Part shown: piece after piece, positions 1 to 6,254 of the stretch
Numbering within the stretch: the stretch's first letter is position 1
How the letters are laid out: every line of letters starts with the position of its first letter
The notes under the pieces: model-generated
The model's input: only the letters and a program-made list of their open reading frames with translations
What the model was told of the DNA's origin: nothing
The model's database searches: none
Translations under genes and position numbers: made by a program
From: an uncultured Eubacterium sp.
Lineage (GTDB): Bacteria; Bacillota; Clostridia; Lachnospirales; Lachnospiraceae
Reading direction: 5' to 3'
NCBI GenBank assembly: GCA_910586045.1
Contig: CAJUIH010000125.1
Span: 1-8,299 of the forward strand
DNA: 8,299 bases

Positions 1-329
1 ATCACATCATTATATTTTAGTCTATGCAATAACATCCTTACGGAAAATTCCCCATTGTGTAAGAGGATTTGAACATCTCCATATCCCGGAATGGATTCTA
101 AAATAATCTCTGCTCTTTGTCCTTTTACGTAATACCTACCTTGCCAACGGCCAAAATCCCCATCCATTTTAACGAACTTATTTTCTCTCAAAAAACTTTC
201 AATATCAAAATGTAATACTTTCCCGGTTTTGATATGTGCGCCATCAATGGAAACTTTAACATCCTGTTCAGTGAGATGGTTTTTGATGTAGTACATCGCT
301 AAACGTAAACTTACTTCTGGTTCTGTCAT
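1..329 (-). CDS. Hypothetical protein, partial (3' end beyond window)
   Basis: The frame is open for 109 codons from an ATG at 329-327 and runs off the left edge without a stop. It starts MTEPEVSLRLAMYYI and includes the stretch KVSIDGAHIKTGKVLHFDI. A Shine-Dalgarno-like GAAGGG lies about 9 nt upstream, which favours this start. An in-frame ATG at 356-354 adds nine codons but has only a weak purine-rich leader. The visible part looks like a soluble mixed alpha/beta protein, with no signal peptide or membrane segment. I do not recognise the family. Base composition is clearly AT-richer than the rest of the window (about 36% GC by hand count over the first 300 bases, against well over 50% in parts of hisF). 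That hints at an accessory or transferred gene. Coding status is fairly safe because of the long open frame and RBS; function is unknown. Confidence 0.7.
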   Translation of the reverse strand, partial: MTEPEVSLRLAMYYIKNHLTEQDVKVSIDGAHIKTGKVLHFDIESFLRENKFVKMDGDFGRWQGRYYVKGQRAEIILESIPGYGDVQILLHNGEFSVRMLLHRLKYNDV

Positions 330-417
330 ATTTATCAACCCTTCTTTCTGGAACATCTTCTTCTTGAATTTATACGGGGAATATACTATCAAATTAATAT
401 AAATGAGGAAACAACCG

Positions 418-426
418 CCCCCCCCC
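418..426. repeat. C9/G9 homopolymer tract
   Basis: Nine consecutive C residues on the plus strand (G on the coding strand) lie in the intergenic space about 90 bp upstream of the start of the partial gene at 329. The 330-451 stretch otherwise holds only AT-rich sequence, in which I find no convincing promoter hexamer pair. Such mononucleotide tracts are prone to slippage and can alter promoter spacing, but no effect is shown here. A sequencing-length error is also possible. Confidence 0.8.
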
Positions 427-451
427 AAATGGCTGCCCTGCAAGATCAGAC

Positions 452-494
452 AATAAGCCTACCTGTACCGGTCAAGTAATAAGGTAGGCTTATT
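452..494. terminator. Perfect 13-bp hairpin, likely terminator after the HIT gene
   Basis: Arms 452-464 (AATAAGCCTACCT) and 482-494 (AGGTAGGCTTATT) are perfectly complementary and enclose a 17-nt loop. The hairpin sits 41 bp beyond the HIT stop codon, where a terminator is expected. The T-rich tail is better on the plus strand (TATTTATTTT follows) than on the minus strand, where only the TTATT inside the arm is T-rich. It may act in both directions. No plus-strand gene ends here, so termination of the HIT transcript is the likely job. Confidence 0.6.
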
Positions 495-534
495 TATTTT
501 CGCTTGTTGTTCCTATAGATCCGCGAATTATTTT

Positions 535-957
535 TTATACGCCAAGTTCGTTTTTAATGGCCGCAATCAATTCCGCGTATTCTTCATCGGCCAGATATTT
601 CTGATCCGGATTCATGGCAAACACACCGCCCCATTCAAACCCATCCGCGTATTTTGGAACAAGATGGAAATGGAGATGATGCCCGGTGTCGCCATAAGCG
701 CCATAATTTACCTTGTCCGGCCCAAAGGCTGCGTGAATCGCCTGCGATACCCGCGCTACGTCTTCAAAAAACGCGCTTCTTTCTTCCGGCGTCAGCTCCG
801 TCAACTCTCCGACATGTTTTTTGTGCGCGACAATCACCCTGCCTTTATGGCTTTGTTCTTTAAATAAGTAAACCTTGCTGGCGGGAAGTTCGCATATTTT
901 AATTCCAAATTTAGCGACCAGTTCGCCTTCCATACAATATGCACAATTATGATCCAT
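535..957 (-). CDS. HIT family (histidine triad) nucleotide-binding hydrolase
   Basis: This 140-residue protein belongs to the HIT superfamily, cytosolic enzymes that cleave nucleotide phosphoramidates or dinucleoside polyphosphates through a histidine nucleophile. The signature H-x-H-x-H followed by two hydrophobic residues is at H94-L-H96-F-H98-L-V; H96 is the expected nucleophile. A CxxC pair at C5/C8 may bind zinc, as in some HIT subfamilies. Length fits a complete single-domain member. The start at 957 is supported by AAGGAGGA 7 nt upstream. The gene has its own promoter (999-1027), is isolated from the preceding gene by a strong terminator and is followed by a hairpin at 452-494, so it looks monocistronic. 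The exact substrate cannot be told from sequence, so no symbol is given. Confidence 0.93.
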   Translation of the reverse strand: MDHNCAYCMEGELVAKFGIKICELPASKVYLFKEQSHKGRVIVAHKKHVGELTELTPEERSAFFEDVARVSQAIHAAFGPDKVNYGAYGDTGHHLHFHLVPKYADGFEWGGVFAMNPDQKYLADEEYAELIAAIKNELGV

Positions 958-998
958 CTGAAAATCCTCCTTACCGTTATATTTGCTATATTTTTACC

Positions 999-1027
999 AG
1001 TTTAGCATAATTTTGCAAACAGTGCAA
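999..1027 (-). promoter_or_regulatory. SigA-type promoter of the HIT gene
   Basis: Read on the minus strand, a -35 hexamer TTGCAC (1027-1022) and a -10 hexamer TAAACT (1004-999) are separated by exactly 17 nt. They lie about 42 bp upstream of the HIT start codon and just downstream of the terminator of the previous gene, which is where an independent promoter should be. Confidence 0.6.
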
Positions 1028-1040
1028 GAATGGAACGATG

Positions 1041-1077
1041 AAAAAAAGATCCCCCGCCAAAACACGCGGGGGATCTT
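1041..1077 (-). terminator. Rho-independent terminator of the FliD-like gene
   Basis: Arms 1066-1077 and 1046-1057 form a perfect 12-bp stem (AAGATCCCCCGC paired with GCGGGGGATCTT) with an 8-nt loop. A run of T residues follows directly on the minus strand (the complement of the A7 run at 1041-1047). It begins 26 bp after the stop at 1103. GC-rich stem plus U tract make this the clearest terminator in the window. Confidence 0.93.
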
Positions 1078-1102
1078 AACTCATTCTTTTACAGACAGCG
1101 GT

Positions 1103-1897
1103 TTAATAATAGCTGTCCCATACAGAACCTGACGAATACGTCGAATTATAGCCGCCGTAGCGTGAATACGTATTTGCCTTGGAAGCTTCATTGCCTGCAC
1201 GGTATTCAATCATCGATGCCTGTGATTTTACATTGGAGGCATAAGAACCCGCGCCGTTGAACAGCGATTTTACTTTGTTCATATCCGCATTCTTAAATGT
1301 CTCTTCGTCAATCGACAGTGTAAAATCTTCGCTGTCCACTGAAATGCCAACATCCTTTAAGGAAGAAGCATATCTGGAAGTGCCATTAATCATGCTGATG
1401 GCTGCTTTCTGTATGCTGCCTGTCTTTGATTTGTCTGCTGCCTTTATCATATCATTGTAGTCGTTCACAAATGACTTTACGGCCTTGTAGATTTTATCCG
1501 TATCATACTTCATTGTCGTAAGGCCTTTGTCGTCTTTTGTGGTAACCTTGCTGAATGCTGAATTAGAACCAGACTTTAGCAGCGCGGAGGCAGAATCTTC
1601 CAGTTCACCGGCAGCGCTTTTTACTTTGCCCAGGGTATCCGCAGAATCCTTGGATGTCGCTGCGTTTCGGTTGGTTCTTGTATTATTGAACGAACTCTTT
1701 ACCGAATCCCCGTCGGTCTTCCTGAAGTAAGCCGTCATCAGCTTCTTATAACTTCCGCTGCGGATCATATTATAATCGGAAAGTGAAGCTGTCAGGGCAC
1801 TCAGGCCGCTTGCCGATGCATTTTTTTTGGATGATCCTCCGAAACCAGAAAACAACGTACTGATTGAGTTTGAACCATACCCTGAAATTCCATACAT
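1103..1897 (-). CDS. Short FliD-like (flagellar hook-associated type) protein
   Basis: I place the start at 1897 (MYGISGYGSN), giving 264 residues, because AAAGGAGT sits 8 nt upstream. An in-frame ATG at 1930 would add 11 residues but would put this RBS inside the gene. Residues about 137-230 resemble the C-terminal region of FliD, the flagellar filament cap. They include SFVNDYNDMIKAA, then KDVGISVDSEDFTLSIDEETF and KVKSLFNGAGSYASNVKSQA. Ser, Gly, Tyr and Asn are abundant, especially in the Tyr/Ser-rich tail (about 243-264). There is no Sec signal peptide or membrane segment, consistent with flagellar-type export or a cytosolic role. The protein is much shorter than ordinary FliD (usually over 400 residues) and lacks a recognisable FliD N-terminal domain. 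It stands alone between terminators at 2026-2063 and 1041-1077. I infer a flagellum-related surface or export protein; the exact role is unknown. Confidence 0.8.
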   Translation of the reverse strand: MYGISGYGSNSISTLFSGFGGSSKKNASASGLSALTASLSDYNMIRSGSYKKLMTAYFRKTDGDSVKSSFNNTRTNRNAATSKDSADTLGKVKSAAGELEDSASALLKSGSNSAFSKVTTKDDKGLTTMKYDTDKIYKAVKSFVNDYNDMIKAADKSKTGSIQKAAISMINGTSRYASSLKDVGISVDSEDFTLSIDEETFKNADMNKVKSLFNGAGSYASNVKSQASMIEYRAGNEASKANTYSRYGGYNSTYSSGSVWDSYY

Positions 1898-2025
1898 AGT
1901 GATCACTCCTTTGAATAGTCGGACTTCCATGTCCTAAATGAATAGTTGCATGATATGACAATGCCTTTGCGTCCTGCACATATTCCTAATTGATAATTTA
2001 CACGCATAAACAAAGACCCTGTCAC

Positions 2026-2063
2026 AAAACATGGCCCGCAGTCTCCGCAGCCCGCAGGCCATG
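2026..2063 (-). terminator. Probable terminator downstream of ung
   Basis: On the minus strand, arm CATGGCCTGC (2063-2054) pairs with GCGGGCCATG (2039-2030). This gives 10 bp including one G-U pair, with a 14-nt loop. TTTTGT follows immediately. It is 130 bp beyond the ung stop and upstream of the FliD-like gene, so it likely ends the transcript that includes ung. Confidence 0.65.
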
Positions 2064-2138
2064 CCACTTGGTTTTCTGTCTTATTTATTATATGTTATAT
2101 CGGCATCTTATTTGATTCCCTTTACAAATACTTAGGAA

Positions 2139-2203
2139 AAAATCTGTATTTTGTATCAAAACATCGGCTGTAAAACTATATTTTGTATAAAACTACAGAT
2201 TTT
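2139..2203. repeat. Nested AT-rich direct and inverted repeats at the ung 3' end
   Basis: Two near-identical 18-19 nt units, 2144-2162 and 2176-2193, share the core TATTTTGTAT followed by AAAAC; they differ by one substitution and one indel. They are enclosed by a 10-bp inverted repeat, AAAATCTGTA (2139-2148) with TACAGATTTT (2194-2203), which overlaps the ung stop codon. On the minus strand the outer hairpin would end in a T6 run, so it could be a weak long-loop terminator. The 45-nt loop makes that uncertain. The rest of the roughly 295-bp stretch 1898-2192 holds the terminator at 2026-2063 and no promoter I can defend. Confidence 0.5.
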
Positions 2204-2870
2204 CAATCTGCCAGTCTATCGGCTTTGCACCGTGCTCGGTCAAAAACGCGTTCGCTTGGCTAAAATGCCTGCAGCCAAAAAATCCGCGGTACGCAGAAAG
2301 CGGGCTTGGATGCGGCGCTTTTAAAATCAGATGCTTCGGATTGTTCAGCATCGGGATCTTGGTTTGCGCAGGTTTTCCCCACAGCATATAGACAACCGGA
2401 CGATCCAGCGCATTGACTGCTTGTATGACCGCGTCGGTAAACTGTTCCCAGCCCTTGCCTTGATGTGAATTGGCCTGATGCGCCCGTACGGTCAAAACCG
2501 TATTCAAAAGCAATACGCCCTGTTTCGCCCATTTTTCCAAAAACCCGTTGTTCGGGATATAACATTCCATATCGTCCGCCAGTTCTTTATAAATATTCTG
2601 CAGCGACGGCGGAATTTCTTTCTGGTCCGGCAGGACGGAAAAACTCAGCCCATGCGCCTGGTGATCGTTATGATACGGATCCTGGCCTAAAATCAATACC
2701 TTCACTTCTGACAACGGCGTCAGATGCAGGGCATTAAAAATATCATCCGACGGCGGATAAATGACATGTGTTCGATACTCCTCTTTTACAAACTGATACA
2801 GTTCCTTATAATATGGTTTTTTAAATTCCGCCTGTATGGCTGGCTGCCAATCGTTTACAATCATTCCCAT
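2193..2870 (-). CDS. ung: Uracil-DNA glycosylase, family 1
   Basis: This 225-residue enzyme excises uracil from DNA, starting base excision repair of deaminated cytosine or misincorporated dUMP. Family 1 signatures are intact. The water-activating loop GQDPYH is at 62-67 with catalytic D64. N123 lies in LLLNTVLTVR. The DNA-intercalating loop HPSPLS is at 187-192 with H187. These positions coincide with the classic E. coli numbering, so the protein is full length. A start at M1 is supported by AGAGGA 7 nt upstream; M3 is a less likely alternative. It lies 55 bp after hisF with no terminator or convincing promoter between, so cotranscription with hisHF is likely, although the functions are unrelated. 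The probable end of the unit is the hairpin at 2026-2063. Confidence 0.97.
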   Translation of the reverse strand: MGMIVNDWQPAIQAEFKKPYYKELYQFVKEEYRTHVIYPPSDDIFNALHLTPLSEVKVLILGQDPYHNDHQAHGLSFSVLPDQKEIPPSLQNIYKELADDMECYIPNNGFLEKWAKQGVLLLNTVLTVRAHQANSHQGKGWEQFTDAVIQAVNALDRPVVYMLWGKPAQTKIPMLNNPKHLILKAPHPSPLSAYRGFFGCRHFSQANAFLTEHGAKPIDWQIENL

Positions 2871-2925
2871 TGTTTTATCCTCTGTTCTGTTTCGCCTGTG
2901 TTTCTATGCTTGGGACATCACAGCA

Positions 2926-3687
2926 TTACATTCTGACTGCAATGCCCTGTGCGGCAAGTTCTTTTTTCAAATCCATAATTTCCAGCTCCTTATAATGGAA
3001 CAGGGAAGCCGCCAAAGCCGCATCCGCCTTTCCTTCTGTCAATGCCTGCGCAAAATGCTCTTTCGTCCCTGCACCGCCGGACGCAATCACCGGTATGGAA
3101 ACATGTTCCGCAATCGTCCTGGTCAGTTCCAAGTCATACCCCGCTTTTGTCCCGTCGCAGTCCATACTGGTCAAAAGGATTTCCCCCGCGCCAAGGCGGT
3201 CTGCCTGCACCGCCCATTCCAGGGCGTCGATCCCCATATCAATACGACCGCCGTTTTTATAGATATTCCATCCGCTGCCGTCTTCCCTGCGGCGCGCGTC
3301 GATCGCTACCACTACGCACTGGCTGCCGAATTTGTCCGCGGCCTGTGCAATCAGGCCGGGATTTTCGATCGCCGCTGAATTAATAGAAATCTTATCCGCC
3401 CCTTCCCGCAGCAGCGCACGGAAATCTTCCACGGTACGGATTCCGCCCCCGACCGTAAACGGGATAAATACGCGTTCGGCAACCTTGCGTACCATTTCCA
3501 CTACAGTCGCCCTCGCATCGGAGGATGCCGTAATATCCAAAAATACAACCTCGTCTGCTCCTGCCGCATCGTAGGCCGCCGCAATCTCTACCGGATCTCC
3601 GGCATCTTTTAAATTCACAAAATTAACGCCTTTTACAACACGTCCGCCCTTTACATCCAGACAGGGTATAATCCTTTTGGTAAACAT
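2926..3687 (-). CDS. hisF: Imidazole glycerol phosphate synthase, cyclase subunit
   Basis: HisF is the (beta/alpha)8-barrel subunit that uses ammonia delivered by HisH to convert PRFAR into imidazole glycerol phosphate and AICAR, linking histidine and purine synthesis. The 253-residue length is typical. The two catalytic aspartates are present: D11 in MFTKRIIPCLD and D130 in VVVAID. The phosphate-binding glycines are seen in FTVGGGIRT (77-85) and in VIASGGAG. It begins 5 bp after the hisH stop, with AAAGGTG in the hisH 3' end as its ribosome binding site, so translation is probably coupled. Unusually, hisA does not separate hisH and hisF, and no other his gene is in the window. The sequence looks like the biosynthetic enzyme rather than a surface-sugar paralogue. 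Confidence 0.97.
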   Translation of the reverse strand: MFTKRIIPCLDVKGGRVVKGVNFVNLKDAGDPVEIAAAYDAAGADEVVFLDITASSDARATVVEMVRKVAERVFIPFTVGGGIRTVEDFRALLREGADKISINSAAIENPGLIAQAADKFGSQCVVVAIDARRREDGSGWNIYKNGGRIDMGIDALEWAVQADRLGAGEILLTSMDCDGTKAGYDLELTRTIAEHVSIPVIASGGAGTKEHFAQALTEGKADAALAASLFHYKELEIMDLKKELAAQGIAVRM

Positions 3688-3692
3688 GGTTT

Positions 3693-4310
3693 CTAAACAC
3701 CTTTCTGAACTTTCATAAAGTTTTTTAACATCATAAGCCCCACCGAACTGCTTTTTTCCGGATGGAACTGGCAGGCAAAGACATGGTTCTGCTCCACGGA
3801 CGCATGAATCCGCGTCCCGTATTCGGTTACCGCTTTTACAATATCCGCGTCCTGTGCTTTTAAATAATAAGAATGCACAAAATAAACGTAAGACTCCGGC
3901 GGGACGTCCGCAAACAGCCGGCCGTCGTTTTGCAGAGACAATGAATTCCAGCCGATATGCGGTATTTTCAATCCGTCTTTTGCAGGGATCTTTACAATCC
4001 GTCCGTGCAGGATCCCGAGGCCTTCGATCCCTTCACTTTCTTCACTGCCCTCAAACAAAAGCTGCAGCCCAAGGCAAATCCCAAGAAACGGCGTTTTTTT
4101 TGCTACGACTTCATAAATTGCCTGATCCAGACCGTATTTTTTTAACTGGTCCATGGCCACCCCAAACGAACCAACCCCAGGCAGGATCACATGATCCGCA
4201 CGGAGTATCGTAGGAATATCCCTTGTAATGACCGCTTCCCCGCCTAAATAATGCAGGGCTTTTGCTACACTTTTCAGATTTCCCGCATCATAATCAATAA
4301 TCGCAATCAT
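3693..4310 (-). CDS. hisH: Imidazole glycerol phosphate synthase, glutaminase subunit
   Basis: HisH is a class I glutamine amidotransferase that releases ammonia from glutamine and channels it into the HisF barrel. In this 205-residue protein the catalytic triad is complete: C79 in LGICLGLQLL, and H183 and E185 in CQFHPEKS. The oxyanion-strand segment LPGVGSFG is at 43-50. The start codon at 4310 comes just 1 bp after the stop of the upstream membrane protein gene. The only nearby SD-like purines (GGGA or AAGGA) lie inside that gene's last codons, so translation very likely depends on coupling to it. The order unknown-hisH-hisF-ung differs from the common hisBHAFIE-type arrangement. Confidence 0.97.
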   Translation of the reverse strand: MIAIIDYDAGNLKSVAKALHYLGGEAVITRDIPTILRADHVILPGVGSFGVAMDQLKKYGLDQAIYEVVAKKTPFLGICLGLQLLFEGSEESEGIEGLGILHGRIVKIPAKDGLKIPHIGWNSLSLQNDGRLFADVPPESYVYFVHSYYLKAQDADIVKAVTEYGTRIHASVEQNHVFACQFHPEKSSSVGLMMLKNFMKVQKGV

Positions 4311-4311
4311 C

Positions 4312-6153
4312 TCAATCTAATCCCAGTCCTTCTAAAATTTCCTGAAGCTGCAGCGTGTATTCGGAACGCTTTTTAATGTTGTACAGCTTTTTCGCTTTCC
4401 GTTTGCTGACATTAAACTGTTCCTTTAAAAGCTGGTCCAGTTTGTCTTCAAATTCTTTTAACTGATCCGATACGCCCCATTCTTCTGCCTGTGCCGAATG
4501 GATCCCACATCTTCCGTATCCGCGCACCAAAGCGTCCAAAGCCATTTCATACTGCTTTTGCTCCATCAGCGCCGTGTAAGCATCCAGTTCCACCTGCACA
4601 CCCGCAAGCGCGGATGCTGCCTGATACAGTTCCCGGTCGGCTTTTTTGACTTTGATGCCTTTGAGCTTTGTATAAGCGGTAACATAATCGCCCTTATGAA
4701 ACGCGTCTTTTGACGCGCTGACTGCGGACGTATATCCTACCAGCGTAGTACCGAGGAATACAAGCACCATGATAGATAAGGCCACAACCCACATCATCAT
4801 CACCGGCACTTTCGGAAGCGGCGGCTCTTTCGGCTTTTTGCTCTTTGGCGGCTTCGGCTTTTTCTCTTTCTTTGGCTTGCTCGCCTTTTTCGCTTCTTTT
4901 TCCGCCTTTGCGGCTTCTTTCTCTTTTTTCTTCTCTTCCGCTTCTTCCTTTTTCTTTTGTTTCTTTAACTCTTTTTCCTGCTTTTTCTTTTCCTTTGCTT
5001 CTTTCGGATCTATATTATTCTGCGGATTGGCTGCCGCAAATTCGGCTGCCGCCTCCGGATCCAGTTCTTCCGGCGTACCAAACAGCATATGGGACAGTTT
5101 TGCAAACGGACTGTTCGGATTTTTTTCTTTTTTTCTCTTTTTGCCGGATTCGTCATTTTTGGAAATATCCGATTCTGCAAATGAGAAATCCGGTCCGCCT
5201 GCCATAGCCATCGGATTTGCGTCTGCCTGCCCCGCATTGCTTCCATCCTCATCCAGCATTCTGGTAATTTCAGAAAATGCCTCTTCGTCTACCGCACTTG
5301 TATTGTTATTCAGGCCGGAATCCATTCCCTGCGTTACATCCGCATGGTCCGCTGCGCCATCCATCAAATCCCCAAAGATGTCCTCAAGACCTTCCATGCC
5401 TTCTGGTGCTTCCATTGTACCCTCCTGTGTTTCCCCCTTTTGTGGGAAATCCTGCCCGCCCGAAGCAGACATCCCGCCCTCTTCTGACATTAATTCCTGC
5501 ATTTCATCCGGAAAACTTTCCTGCATCTGATCGGAAATCTGTGAAAAGAAATCGTCCTGCATCTCGCTGCCGGACGCGTTCTCGGTACCGCCTCCCCCGT
5601 CGGCAGATTGGAATAATGCGTCCAATTCATCCTGCGACATGGTATCCGGAACCAGATCCGTGTCATTTGCTCCCTCTGGCGGACCATCCGGCTGCGCCAT
5701 GTCCAAAGCCTGCGTCAATCCGTCCAGATCCGCGGTTTCTTCCATTCCGGCCGCATCGGAAAGGCCCGTTCTGTCTTCGGTACGTACCGAATCGTCCGCC
5801 TGCAGCGGATCATCCGCCAGGCCGGATAACACATCCGGCTGCATTAGGTCGTCATACAGGCCTGTGATTTCATCATCCTGCATGGAACCGCCTCCCCCAT
5901 TCATTTCCCGTTCAAATTCCCGCATAAAATCACCATCCAGGCCATCCGACTGCAATTCCTGTTCAAACTCCTTTAAAAAACTGTCTTCCCGGACTTCGTT
6001 CAGTGCGCTTTGCGTCTTTGGCGGAAGATCATTCTGCGTCTGATATGATTGTTTTAAAGATTCCCTGTTCTGCTCAAAATCATCGTCAAACTCACTCAAT
6101 CTGTCTGTGACGGATGTAAGCAGATTGTCCAGATAATCTTCATTCCTGCTCAT
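4312..6153 (-). CDS. Single-pass membrane protein of unknown function with acidic motif array and Lys-rich linker
   Basis: I do not recognise a named family for this 613-residue protein. Residues 1-330 are strongly acidic and Gly/Met/Gln-rich, with no long hydrophobic run. They carry many short amphipathic motifs, for example FLKEFEQEL (59-67), FMREFEREM (76-84), DEITGLYDDLM (94-104), SQDELDALFQSADGGGG (173-189), LEDIFGDLMDG (256-266) and EAFSEITRMLDE (291-302). Residues 331-449 are dominated by Lys/Glu then Lys/Pro. One membrane segment spans about 450-473 (VMMMWVVALSIMVLVFLGTT). The Lys-rich side should stay inside, leaving about 140 helical, possibly TPR-like, residues (474-613) outside. 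The start is supported by AAGGAGA 9 nt upstream. It follows cheV after a hairpin and touches hisH (1-bp gap). No clear promoter of its own is visible, so partial readthrough from cheV is plausible. The 173-180 motif resembles the FliM/FliY N-terminal EIDALL peptide. A scaffold linked to chemotaxis or the cell envelope is only an inference. Confidence 0.88.
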   Translation of the reverse strand: MSRNEDYLDNLLTSVTDRLSEFDDDFEQNRESLKQSYQTQNDLPPKTQSALNEVREDSFLKEFEQELQSDGLDGDFMREFEREMNGGGGSMQDDEITGLYDDLMQPDVLSGLADDPLQADDSVRTEDRTGLSDAAGMEETADLDGLTQALDMAQPDGPPEGANDTDLVPDTMSQDELDALFQSADGGGGTENASGSEMQDDFFSQISDQMQESFPDEMQELMSEEGGMSASGGQDFPQKGETQEGTMEAPEGMEGLEDIFGDLMDGAADHADVTQGMDSGLNNNTSAVDEEAFSEITRMLDEDGSNAGQADANPMAMAGGPDFSFAESDISKNDESGKKRKKEKNPNSPFAKLSHMLFGTPEELDPEAAAEFAAANPQNNIDPKEAKEKKKQEKELKKQKKKEEAEEKKKEKEAAKAEKEAKKASKPKKEKKPKPPKSKKPKEPPLPKVPVMMMWVVALSIMVLVFLGTTLVGYTSAVSASKDAFHKGDYVTAYTKLKGIKVKKADRELYQAASALAGVQVELDAYTALMEQKQYEMALDALVRGYGRCGIHSAQAEEWGVSDQLKEFEDKLDQLLKEQFNVSKRKAKKLYNIKKRSEYTLQLQEILEGLGLD

Positions 6154-6182
6154 GCAAACATCTCTCCTTTTTATGCGCCAAT

Positions 6183-6230
6183 GAAAAGTGAGAGTGCCGT
6201 AAACTGCCCTTACCCACGGTCGCTCTCACT
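6183..6230 (-). terminator. Imperfect terminator hairpin after cheV
   Basis: On the minus strand AGTGAGAG (6230-6223) pairs with CTCTCACT (6194-6187). An inner CCGT/ACGG helix sits above an internal bulge, and TTTTCAT follows. It lies between the cheV stop (6255) and the RBS of the next gene. Because the stem is interrupted and the T run short, it may allow readthrough into the membrane protein and hisHF. Confidence 0.6.
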
Positions 6231-6254
6231 CAATCATTCCTAATCATAAAAGCG

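Noticed and set aside
330..417. SigA promoter for the partial gene at 329
   Set aside because: TTGATA and TATAAA occur but only 12 nt apart; no pair with 16-18 nt spacing matches well.
1898..1930. Upstream in-frame start for the FliD-like protein
   Set aside because: The strong AAAGGAGT ribosome binding site lies after this ATG and is correctly spaced for the ATG at 1897.
2836..3378. 180-codon plus-strand frame opposite hisF
   Set aside because: It lies antisense to a complete hisF with all catalytic residues; the composition is Arg/Cys/His-rich as expected for a shadow frame.
2926..4310. hisHF paralogues for surface-sugar amidation
   Set aside because: Sequences carry canonical biosynthetic motifs and no sugar biosynthesis genes are nearby.
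4769..5530. Long plus-strand frame, Phe/Ser-rich, opposite the membrane protein gene
   Set aside because: Its Phe/Ser runs are the antisense of the Lys/Glu-rich codons of the real gene; it has no sensible domain or RBS and all neighbours are on the minus strand.
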